NCBI GenBank assembly: GCA_015179125.1
Contig: WHVA01000015.1
Span: forward strand, 1 to 64,000
Direction of reading: 5' to 3'
From: Gautieria morchelliformis
Lineage: Eukaryota > Basidiomycota > Agaricomycetes > Gomphales > Gomphaceae
Length of the DNA stretch: 64,000 nt
A program made the position numbers and the translations under genes. Under the pieces are notes generated by a model. That model had not been told where the DNA came from. It made no database searches and saw only the letters and a list, made by a program, of their open reading frames with translations. The stretch's first letter is position 1; the number at the start of each line of letters is the position of its first letter. Below are positions 41,085-49,658 of this stretch, in pieces.

Positions 41085-43352
41085 ATGGATCCTTGGCCAT
41101 TCCCCCCTGAGAGGAGCGATGGGTATATACAACGCCTGTGGGCCTCGTTCAATGTTGACCAGAAGCGTTCTTACCTAAATGAAAAGGAAGCCGCTGCCAG
41201 CGCAAATATGGTGGGTGAAAGCACCGGTAATGCAGATGAGCCACAGCCGAAGCGACATTGTGAGGGAGAGAATGCAGGCAGGATGTGTGGAGGAAGAAAT
41301 CGTGGAGGGATCGGACGTGGTGCCACCCCTGGTCAAACGAAGGTTCGTGCACGACAAGATCACAGACTATCTGGAGGCCCTGAAAGCACGTAAGTCCGGC
41401 CCTTCATTTCACCATTGCAAGTGACTCACGTATTCTTGCAGCCCAGCTCGACCGCCTCTTGAACACAGTCAGACCAATATTCCCATTGACCCTAGATTGA
41501 CTAGGGCCGACGAGCGTCATGGGGTAACTAGCGTCAGTGCGGGCAGGTAAACTGTCAATACACCTTGGAGAGACTTGCTGGAAGAGGCTTACCACTTCCA
41601 GCCGATATTCCACTCCATTTCGCACATGCTCGGTACCTGCGCAGCCCACTTCGAGTCGCTCCATCTCACGTTCATCAAGTCCTGACCTTGATCTGGCGTC
41701 AGTCACGAGTCAGGCACGCCAAGGTCGTGTACACCTACCTTCTGAGCCTTGCAAGGACTCGGGCCCTACCCCTTCTAGCGATGATTCCCAGATTGAGCAG
41801 GGTGTAGGTCCTGATGGTATCCTCCTTGACAAAATATCACAACTTATCAATGTCGGCCTCAAAACCGGAATAAGGGAACTTGGCGAAAACTTACACAAGG
41901 AGCTTGGGGTTGACGGCAAGGCACCAGGCAACCCTGATGATCCTCGCTCGGCATATGTGTCCTCTGTTCGCAATGAACTGCTGTCCCGTCGTGGCCGCAC
42001 AAGGATACCGGTTAGACCTACGAAGCGCAAGAGGACGAGCAGCACTGATGACGGGGGAGATGATGGCAACTCCGACGAAGAACTTAACCAAGATGTTCGT
42101 AGAGTTTTCATCCCAATGCATGTGGCGACAAGTACTAGAGCGAAACTGACTGAGCAGGAGCTTACTATTAGATGCGATCTTCAGGTACGTGGCAATGATT
42201 TTTCTGTGCAGTATTATTTCAACTCGCCTCCAATTGCGGCAGAATGTCCTGCGCAGTCAGATGCATAAATGTCTTGGCGTGAAGGTTACTGACCGTTTGC
42301 CGGGACCGCTTGCTGAGGGAGACGAACCTCGTGTCATTGATGCTGAGACCGGAGAGACTGCACTCGATGTGGCTTTTGCCGAGAAGGTCAATCATGCGAC
42401 GAATTCCCTTTTTCTGAGGCGTGTAGTAGAGCTTGTTCATGCAAACAGCAAAGTAAGTCAGAATCATTTCATTAAAGCATAGTACACTCATCTCATACGA
42501 GCTAGGACGAGCTGACTTGTCCAGTGAGCTTATTGGATGCGGACATGCAAGTATCACACTCTGTCCTACTCGAGCTTGCCAAGACATCATTTGTGGGACT
42601 GCAGTCGACCTACAAGACTCAGGTTGATGACAAAGCTGCGAGCCGGCGATTGAAGAATGAACAGCAAAACCATTGGCGCGAGCGACGGGGACAAGTAAGT
42701 TATTCTTTGGATGACACACTTGAAATTGATCCACTCTCACTTTTAGAAGAAAGACTGGCATCTCCAGGCAGTTAACACTTTTACTGATAAGTACGGGGTG
42801 GATCCGACGCTGCTCCTGGTGCAAGATTACATGTCCAACGAGGTTTCTGGTCCGGACATTGACTCGGATGGGGAGATTCCCACAGAGGACAAGGATATTT
42901 GGAAACGCCGCGTTATGAATTATGGCGGACTCGAGGGGAAGCTTGAAGACCACCGGGTGCTTGAGATAGTCAGGCCCGAATGGAGAGATGAGGCAGTAGG
43001 TATATTCTGTTACAACTGTCTCTCCATTGATCAATTTTGGGCATAGACCTCGGAAATTTACCATGAATTATCCAAGTTCCGCATGACTAGCCTTTCAGCC
43101 AAGAGTCGTCAGCAAATCCTGTTCCATCGTGTACAGACAAATCGAAGTACGGACAAACCGACAATGATGGCACCTTATAATTTCATGATCGACGAGCATT
43201 GGTTCAAGACGAAGCGAGTCTGGAAGTACAAAAGAGAGACGGAAGACTGGGGTCACTACGGTGATGACCACACGCCGCCTGGATTCCCCATGCCCGATGG
43301 ATTGACGCTGTTGCAGATGGACGAGGAGAATGACGCACAAGGTTTGCCCTGA
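41085..43352 (+). CDS. Multi-exon gene of unknown function beside the tnp2 transposon
   Basis: Introns inferred where reading continues across GT-AG: 41390-41441, 42185-42242, 42453-42511, 42695-42746 and 42996-43046 (51-59 bp). The protein starts MDPWPFPPERSDGYIQRLWA. It has a Ser/Pro-rich region, then ILLDKISQLINVGLKTGIRE, basic RRGRTRIPVRPTKRKRTSS (likely nuclear), acidic DDGGDDGNSDEE, and helical segments such as NVLRSQMHKCLGVKV, KYGVDPTLLLVQDYM and KFRMTSLSAKSRQQILFHRV. The end, DEHWFKTKRVWKYKRETEDW with GFPMPDGLTLLQMDEE, is rich in aromatic residues. Part of the first exons (41.2-41.5 kb) changes register, by a frameshift or an unseen intron. No family recognised. Convergent with the tnp2 gene (minus) that ends ~270 bp away, so it may be an accessory gene of that element. 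Confidence 0.6.
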
Positions 43353-43619
43353 GGCAGTATCAGGCGTCAACCCTTCGATATCTTGCCCGTTCACAGAGGT
43401 GTCCGATTCCTGGTCTCTTGTTCACTTTGCTGTCACATGCTGTTCACAACCTGTATCACCACGTAAAATTTCCATGTATAACCGCGGTAGTTAACAAATA
43501 ACATCTTGTATGCGGAAGCAGTGCCGGTTTAAGATACAGAACATTGCTTCATTGATTGATTAGCTTAACGTGGCATCATAGACAATAATCTCACTTTCTC
43601 AAGGCTGATGGTCAGCCAT
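43353..43619. other. Convergent intergenic gap
   Basis: Lies between the plus-strand unknown gene and the minus-strand transposase; it should hold both terminators. No terminal inverted repeat was spotted. Confidence 0.35.
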
Positions 43620-44708
43620 AACTTGGGCTTATGGTCATGGAAGGTTAGCCGTGCCAGGTGACACCGGATCCATGTCATCGGAATGAGTGTTGGTGGCACG
43701 GTTGGACCTCGCGGCATGTACCTGTCGTATTCAGACACGACGACATCGTGTTCTGGGCTGAAGAGACAACAATCCAGGAGATTCAGTGAACAGCATCACA
43801 GGACAAAAATACTTACAATAATTGCCAATTATTAATAGTCACTGGTGACGCCAAAGTAGTTTTGAGCCAGCGCATCTCAGCAAACATTGTGGATCCATAT
43901 CCTCGCTGTGTATGTTCAAAGACATCCAACACCTCACCATGGTAACTCTTGCCAAATATGTCGACCTTGACGAGTGCTGAGTGGGGAGACTGGGATAGAG
44001 CTTGGCGGATAGGGACAATGCGGCGGCCGCCCCGGAGAATATGAGCATAAATGTAGCACCTTCTACCAGGATGTTCGAGCGACGAGATACAGCGACCTCA
44101 GTTGGATACCACACACGTTTGCCAGGTATTTCGTTGTAGTAGGTGTGCAACTGGGCGCGCATGGTGCTACTGACGGCTGCGTGCTTGATGATAGGGCCGC
44201 GTGTGATAATATCACGCCTTAGCGCTTAATGAATAGTTGTTCATTGTCGTAAAGGCTTAATGCATGCCGGTACTCACAATCATCAACCATCTCTTGGTGA
44301 ATGATGCCCTGGTCATGATCTGTGCTTGCTGCAACCTCGACCGTTCCCCGTGCTGCCGCGAGATGCGAGAAGACGCAAGAGGGAATTTTGGATTCCGCAT
44401 AGAGATGTTACATAGCGTAGCTAGGTGCCACGTAGTCAGTATGAAGACTGGAGAAGAAGCCAGGGTGCTCACGAGATCATGAACTTGGAGATCCCGCTCC
44501 CATTCGCGAACCATGGTTTTCTCGAGCTGACCTTTTCCCCAGTTGTTTAACTTGAAATTTTTGAGAATTTTGTTAAGGCGCTCTCCGAGGAAGCACCAGA
44601 AGCCGTACACTGGGCCGTAATCTTGAATCTGAGCAGCAGTGTGCGTGGCGAAGTGGTGATTTGGCATCATAGCCCCCACACCATACAGCTAGCATGCAGT
44701 GTTAATGG
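43620..44708 (-). pseudogene. tnp2/CACTA-like transposase gene, 3' part (beyond the gypsy insertion)
   Basis: Continues the gene from 49.66 kb. HHFATHTAAQIQDYGPVYGF with FLGERLNKILKNFKLNNWGK is the conserved block C-terminal to the tnp2 transposase core in mushroom CACTA-like elements. Further on come LHTYYNEIPGKRVWYPTEVA, then (register changed near 44040) GGRRIVPIRQALSQSPHSAL, VKVDIFGKSYHGEVLDVFEH and EHDVVVSEYDRYMPRGP. The register change and the upstream gypsy insertion make this copy non-functional. Confidence 0.8.
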
Positions 44709-44713
44709 ATAAT

Positions 44714-45139
44714 TGTCAGGGTTCACGTGTTTCCTTCCACAAGTTTCTATTTCCTTCCATGAGTTTCCGTCACCTTCCGTCAGTTTCCATAACCTTCCGT
44801 CACCTTCTGTCACATGTCACCTTCTGTCACATGTCACCTTCTGTCACATGTCACCTTCTGTCACATGTCACTTTCCGTCACTTTCCGTAACCTTCTACAA
44901 GTTTCCATCTCCCCTATTATGTAAGCCTTGCCAGCGCTATAAGACTGTAGCCCGTGTGGTGGCGTTTCCTCAGCTTGATCTCTGAGGATACCCACTACAC
45001 AGGCAAGTCCCCATGTATCTATCGTTGGTAGAGTTATAAACTGAGGATACCCACTACACAGTTGGTCATTGTCCTAGTATCGGCTCTTATCTCCTTGAGT
45101 ATCTTTGGTTGTGGCTTCGTCATTAGTGTTGCCCTCACA
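44714..45139 (+). repeat. 5' LTR of the gypsy element (426 bp)
   Basis: Starts TGTCAGGG and ends CCCTCACA. U3 contains four perfect 17-bp repeats CACCTTCTGTCACATGT (44801-44868) and TATAAG at about 44939-44944. About 30 bp further lies the likely transcript start, around CCTCAGCTTGATCT. The downstream part carries CTGAGGATACCCACTACACAG twice, 59 bp apart (44982, 45041). Confidence 0.93.
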
Positions 45140-45141
45140 GA

Positions 45142-45151
45142 AGATCAAGCT
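45142..45151 (+). other. Candidate self-complementary primer-binding site
   Basis: AGATCAAGCT begins two bases after the LTR, where a primer site is expected. It is the exact inverse complement of AGCTTGATCT at 44972-44981, at the predicted start of the transcript. No TGG-type tRNA-matching start is seen. Confidence 0.6.
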
Positions 45152-45199
45152 CATAGGACGACCCCACACACTTTTCTTAACTAGCCTTCATCTCAGCCT

Positions 45200-46306
45200 A
45201 TGGCTGACCAACTCCCAGACGCATACTGGGATGCCCTGGGTGACCATGGGCCATTTCTTCGAGGCCTCCTTTCCAGCCAAGCACAGCAGTTGCAGCAACT
45301 TCAACTGCAGAATCAGGAACTGCACAATCAGATTGCTAACGTTCACGACCACTTAGCCAATGCTGCCACCAACACTGCTGTTGCTGCTGCTCAAGCCCTT
45401 GCGCCCTCAGTACCTCACAGTGTCCCTCCATCTACTCGCTCTATCAAAGCAGCAGAACCGGAGAAGTTCAATGGAGACCGTGCAGAGACTGAAGGGTTTA
45501 TCAGGTCTATCAAGTTGTCCATCGCTGTCCAGCCAGCATCCTTCCCAGATGAACGCACAAAGATCCTATATGCTCTTTCCTTCATGACGGGAGGCTCTGC
45601 GGAGATATGGGCACACAACGAGACACAGGCTGTCATTGATGGCACCTCCTCTATATCCACTCTGGAGGGGTTTATTAAACGTGTGGAGGAGGCCTTTGGT
45701 GACCCAGATCGTGCCAGAACGGCTCGCACTAAGCTGCATGACCTTAGGATGGCGTCAGGAATGTCGGCAGATGAATACATGGCTCAATTTGAGATCCTGG
45801 CAGGCAGGACAGGCTTTAATGATGAGGCACTCGAGGATGCCTATGCTCGTGGCCTTCCAGCAGATATCCTTGACAAGATCCACGCCCAGCCCTTTCTTCC
45901 ATCCAACCTCAAAGCCTGGAAGGAAGCAGCCTGTCAGATTGACCGCAATCATCGCCATCTGTTAGAGGTCAGGAAGGCACAGACACCTCATGTCCCTAAT
46001 CGCCCTCCTCCTGCCCGACCACTCCACACTCCTGCTATGGCTCCTGTTGCCACAGCATCACCCAGTAACGCGACACCTATGGACATTGACTCATCCCGCC
46101 GCCGCACCGAAACACGAACCTGCTACAACTGTAAGAGACCTGGTCACATTTCACCAGACTGTCCTGAACCTCGCAAGCCACGAATCCGTGCAAACCTCAC
46201 AGAGGCAGACATTGCAGCAATTGTCTCTAAATCTGTAGCAGCGGCGATAGAGGAACGCAAAGAGAAGGTGGAAGCCCCTGTCCAAGGGGAAGGAAAGGGT
46301 TTTTAG
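45200..46306 (+). CDS. gag: Gag of the gypsy element
   Basis: 368 residues. A Gln-rich helical N-terminus (SSQAQQLQQLQLQNQELHNQ) is followed by a retrotrans_gag-like capsid region (about 85-245: KAAEPEKFNGDRAETEGFIR, MTGGSAEIWAHNE, LHDLRMASGMSADEYMAQFE). A Pro-rich linker leads to one CCHC zinc knuckle, CYNCKRPGHISPDC, near residue 312. Gag assembles the particle and packages RNA. It ends at a TAG that overlaps the frameshift heptamer. No damage seen. Confidence 0.95.
   Translation: MADQLPDAYWDALGDHGPFLRGLLSSQAQQLQQLQLQNQELHNQIANVHDHLANAATNTAVAAAQALAPSVPHSVPPSTRSIKAAEPEKFNGDRAETEGFIRSIKLSIAVQPASFPDERTKILYALSFMTGGSAEIWAHNETQAVIDGTSSISTLEGFIKRVEEAFGDPDRARTARTKLHDLRMASGMSADEYMAQFEILAGRTGFNDEALEDAYARGLPADILDKIHAQPFLPSNLKAWKEAACQIDRNHRHLLEVRKAQTPHVPNRPPPARPLHTPAMAPVATASPSNATPMDIDSSRRRTETRTCYNCKRPGHISPDCPEPRKPRIRANLTEADIAAIVSKSVAAAIEERKEKVEAPVQGEGKGF
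46297..46303 (+). promoter_or_regulatory. -1 ribosomal frameshift site (G GGT TTT) between gag and pol
   Basis: In gag register the sequence reads AAG GGT TTT TAG. GGGTTTT is a canonical X-XXY-YYZ heptamer placed directly before the gag stop. Slipping back one base gives GGG TTT TTA GGC and enters the pol frame, which is open from here to 49545. A stimulating downstream stem was not identified by eye. Confidence 0.75.
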
Positions 46307-49300
46307 GCCAGTCAGCGGTGAAAGACATGCCCTGCTCGACGAATCGGTTTTCAGTTCTCGAAACATGTACAATAGGGATCACAGGCGATATGATGCATCC
46401 TTCTCCTATCCCTGATCGAACTGAAACCAAACCAGCCATGCCCAAAACCCAACCCATCGCTCCAGTTGCTAATGCAAACCTTCCAGTCCCTCTATATGTC
46501 CGTACTGCTGACCTCCGCCGATGCACCAAAGTACCTCTCAAGGTCCACTCCGTTGACACAGGGCATCCACTTGCAATTGACTCCCTCCTTGACAGTGGTG
46601 CTACAGGGATGTTCATCGATGTGGAGTTTGTGAGGGAACACAGGCTTTGGACCCGCCCCCTACCCCGTGCCATCCCCGTCTACAATATTGATGGTACCCC
46701 AAATGAGGCTGGCTCAATCAAGGAAGAAGTCGACCTCATTTGCACCTTTGAGGATCATACGGAACGTGCCACATTCTCTGTCACGAGCCTTGGACGACTT
46801 GCCATCATTCTTGGTCACACATGGCTTGTTGAACACAACCCAGAAGTTGACTGGCGTACAGGAGATGTGAAGATGACACGCTGTCCCAAGTCATGTGGGG
46901 GCAGACCTGTTGTCAGAGGGCCCACAGTCGAAACTGTTCCAGAAGAGAGTGTAAATCAAGAGGAGGTTCCCATACAGCACACCCGCTCCCTACTTGAGGA
47001 AGGAGACAGGACCTTTGTCATCTTTGTGAATGAGAGTCCTGAAATGATTGGCGCAGGCCGGACTGTCTCCCAACAGCTTGCTGAACGGGCCAGCAAGTCT
47101 GCACCAGTCAGATCCTTCGAGGACCTTGTCCCTAAACCATACCAGGAGTTCAAGGATGTGTTTTCTAAGGAGTCATTTGACCAACTGCCTCCTCGAAAGC
47201 CCTGGGACCATGCAATTGAGCTCACTCCAGGTACACAACTCTTCAGCACAAAGGTTTACCCAATGTCACCGGTTGAGCAAAGGGAAGTGGATAACTTCCT
47301 TGAGGAGAACCTGAAGAGCCATCGTATCCGTCCCTCCAAGTCACCTATGGCATCTCCAGTCTTCTTTGTGAAGAAAAAGGACGGCAGTCTTAGATTTGTG
47401 CAAGACTACCGAAAGCTCAATGATATAACAATCAAGAATGCCTATCCTTTGCCCCTTGTTCCAGACATCATGAATAAGATTGCTGCTGGAAGGGCTAAAT
47501 ACTTCACAAAGCTTGACATTTGCTGGGGATATAATAATGTACGCATAAAAGAGGGAGATGAGTGGAAGGCAGCCTTTTGGACAAATAGGGGCCTGTATGA
47601 ACCTCTAGTCATGTTCTTTGGACTCACGAACAGCCCAGCAACCTTCCAGACGATGATGAATGACATCTTCAAGAGTCTTATCGATGAAGGGGTTGTGGTG
47701 GTGTTCATGGACGACATTCTCATCTTCACAGAGTCGCTTGAAGAACATCGTAGGATTGTACGACGTGTCCTTGAAATCCTCCGGGCCAACAACCTGTACC
47801 TCAAACCTGAAAAATGCCTATTTGAGCAACTAGAGGTGGAGTATCTCGGCCTCATCCTCTCTCAAGGACAGGTTGCCATGGACCCAGTCAAGGTTGCAGG
47901 GGTGCGGGACTGGCCAATACCACGTAATGTCACTGAAGTCAAATCATTCCTTGGTTTCATCAACTTCTACCGTAGATTTGTGGAAGACTTCTCACACATT
48001 GCAAAGCCCCTCAACCAGTTGACAAAACAGGATGCCCAATGGTCTTGGGATCCAAATGGCCGGGAGCAAGCATCCTTTGACAAGCTCAAACTCCTCATCA
48101 CCTCAACACCGATCCTTGTCCTCCCTGATCAAGACAAACATTTCCGTCTTGAAACAGATGCCTCAGCCTATGCCACAGGAGCAGTACTGTCCCAGCTATG
48201 TGATGATGGCAAATGGTGGCCTGTGGGGTTTGTCTCCAAAAGCCTCAATGATGCTGAATGCAACTATGCCATCCATGACAAGGAGCTTCTTTCTGTGATT
48301 CGGGGATTAGAGGAATGGCGCCACATTTTAGAGGGAACGAAGCACAAGATTGAGATTCTCAATGACCATCAGAAGCTCACCTACTTCCGCACTGCACAAA
48401 ACCTGAACCGTCGTCAAGCACGCTGGTCACTCTACCTCTCTCGCTTTGATTTTGAGCTGATCCATCGTCCTGGTCGTCATTCAGCCAAGCCTGATGCACT
48501 CTCACGACACGTGGATCATAAGCGGGGGGAGGAAGACAACCAAAATCAAGTCTTACTTACCCCTGACTTGTTCCACATCAAGGCGAATCCCCCAGAGGCT
48601 GGTGCGCAGTTAGTCCCAGGTGAAGGTGATGCTTTCCTCAATCGAGTAAGGAACTGTGTAGATCGGGATGAAAAGGTTGTCAAGGCTCTCAAAGAACTGG
48701 GCTCCTCTGGCAATTTACGAGGAGAAGAGTGGTCTGAACAGGATGGGCTTGTCCTCTATCACAACAAAGTGTACGTGCCGCTTGATGCAAAACTACGACA
48801 TGACATAGTGAAAGTGCACCATGACATGCCTCTCACCGGTCACCCTGGTCGTTGGAGAACCACTGAACTAGTTGCTCAGAGTTACTGGTGGCCTGGGATG
48901 GGACGTTACATTGCAAAATATGTGAAGGCCTGTGACCTGTGCAACCGGACAAAAACCTTCCCTGCTTCTCCCATTGGCAAGCTTCTACCAAACCATATCC
49001 CAGACCGTAGATGGCAGGTTATGTCTGTTGACTTGATTGTAGAACTGCCTACCAGTCATGGCTATGATGCTCTCCTTGTTGTTGTCGATCGCCTCTCAAA
49101 GCGTGCACATGTCATTCCCACCACTTCAGATGTAACTTCAGTGGGAGTTGCCCGACTCTTCCGTGATCATGTTTGGAAACTTCATGGGCTCCCTGAAGAA
49201 ATCATCAGTGATCGAGGCACACAGTTCATCTCCCAGTTCATGCGTGAACTGAATAAACTTCTTGGTGTCAAAGTTGCTGCCTCTACTGCTTATCACCGCC

Positions 49301-49545
49301 AAACTGATGGACAGACTGAAAGGGTTAATCAGGAGATTGAGCAATACCTTCGACTATTCATCAACCAGCGTCAGGATGATTGGTTCGAATGGATATCCTT
49401 GGCCGAGTTTGCCTATAACAACCGAATCCATGCCTCAACCCAGACTACACCCTTCATGTTGGACAGTGGCCAACATCCAAGGCTGGGACTGGAACCAGTC
49501 CAGGAAACTCGACTCGAGAAGTCCCCATGTATCTATCGTTGGTAG
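46297..49545 (+). CDS. pol: Pol of the gypsy element: protease, RT, RNase H, integrase
   Basis: About 1080 residues in the -1 frame relative to gag. Aspartic protease: IDSLLDSGATGMFID. RT: ASPVFFVKKKDGSLRFVQDY, KLDICWGYNNVRIKEGDEWK, the catalytic VVFMDDILIF and FLGFINFYRRFVEDFSHI. RNase H: LETDASAYATGAVLSQ and NYAIHDKELLSV. Integrase: the zinc motif HHDMPLTGHPG to CDLCNRT, then catalytic Asp in VMSVDLIVELP, Asp in IISDRGTQFIS and Glu in TDGQTERVNQEIEQ. The end is abnormal: after the GPY/F-preceding ETRLE the frame runs into LTR sequence (KSPCIYRW). The GPY/F module and any chromodomain are therefore lost, and with them the polypurine tract. Confidence 0.95.
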   Translation, partial: GFLGQSAVKDMPCSTNRFSVLETCTIGITGDMMHPSPIPDRTETKPAMPKTQPIAPVANANLPVPLYVRTADLRRCTKVPLKVHSVDTGHPLAIDSLLDSGATGMFIDVEFVREHRLWTRPLPRAIPVYNIDGTPNEAGSIKEEVDLICTFEDHTERATFSVTSLGRLAIILGHTWLVEHNPEVDWRTGDVKMTRCPKSCGGRPVVRGPTVETVPEESVNQEEVPIQHTRSLLEEGDRTFVIFVNESPEMIGAGRTVSQQLAERASKSAPVRSFEDLVPKPYQEFKDVFSKESFDQLPPRKPWDHAIELTPGTQLFSTKVYPMSPVEQREVDNFLEENLKSHRIRPSKSPMASPVFFVKKKDGSLRFVQDYRKLNDITIKNAYPLPLVPDIMNKIAAGRAKYFTKLDICWGYNNVRIKEGDEWKAAFWTNRGLYEPLVMFFGLTNSPATFQTMMNDIFKSLIDEGVVVVFMDDILIFTESLEEHRRIVRRVLEILRANNLYLKPEKCLFEQLEVEYLGLILSQGQVAMDPVKVAGVRDWPIPRNVTEVKSFLGFINFYRRFVEDFSHIAKPLNQLTKQDAQWSWDPNGREQASFDKLKLLITSTPILVLPDQDKHFRLETDASAYATGAVLSQLCDDGKWWPVGFVSKSLNDAECNYAIHDKELLSVIRGLEEWRHILEGTKHKIEILNDHQKLTYFRTAQNLNRRQARWSLYLSRFDFELIHRPGRHSAKPDALSRHVDHKRGEEDNQNQVLLTPDLFHIKANPPEAGAQLVPGEGDAFLNRVRNCVDRDEKVVKALKELGSSGNLRGEEWSEQDGLVLYHNKVYVPLDAKLRHDIVKVHHDMPLTGHPGRWRTTELVAQSYWWPGMGRYIAKYVKACDLCNRTKTFPASPIGKLLPNHIPDRRWQVMSVDLIVELPTSHGYDALLVVVDRLSKRAHVIPTTSDVTSVGVARLFRDHVWKLHGLPEEIISDRGTQFISQFMRELNKLLGVKVAASTAYHRQTDGQTERVNQEIEQYLRLFINQRQDDWFEWISLAEFAYNNRIHASTQTTPFMLDSGQHPRLGLEPVQETRLEKSPCIYRW

Positions 49546-49653
49546 AGTTATAAACTGAGGATACCCACTACACAGTTGGTCATTGTCCTAGTATCGGCTC
49601 TTATCTCCTTGAGTATCTTTGGTTGTGGCTTCGTCATTAGTGTTGCCCTCACA
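49519..49653 (+). repeat. Partial 3' LTR (last 135 bp)
   Basis: Base-for-base the same as 45005-45139. Its left edge is the AAGTCCCC junction with integrase. Confidence 0.95.
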
Positions 49654-49658
49654 ATAAT

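Larger units (their letters stand above)
44714..49653 (+). mobile_element. Ty3/gypsy retrotransposon, young, nested in the tnp2 gene
   Basis: Bounded by the 5-bp target duplication ATAAT (44709-44713 and 49654-49658). The 5' LTR is 44714-45139; the 3' LTR is reduced to its last 135 bp (49519-49653), identical to the matching part of the 5' LTR. Gag and pol are open. The 3' deletion fuses integrase to the LTR remnant at AAGTCCCCATG. Confidence 0.95.

Noticed and set aside
42219..43064. 281-codon minus-strand frame
   Set aside because: It crosses exons and introns of the plus-strand gene, whose GT-AG junctions restore a protein; the minus frame has no motif or splice support.
49519..49653. Sequencing chimera explaining the short 3' LTR
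   Set aside because: The ATAAT duplication outside the remnant and the continuing host transposase gene argue for a real locus, though long reads would settle it.
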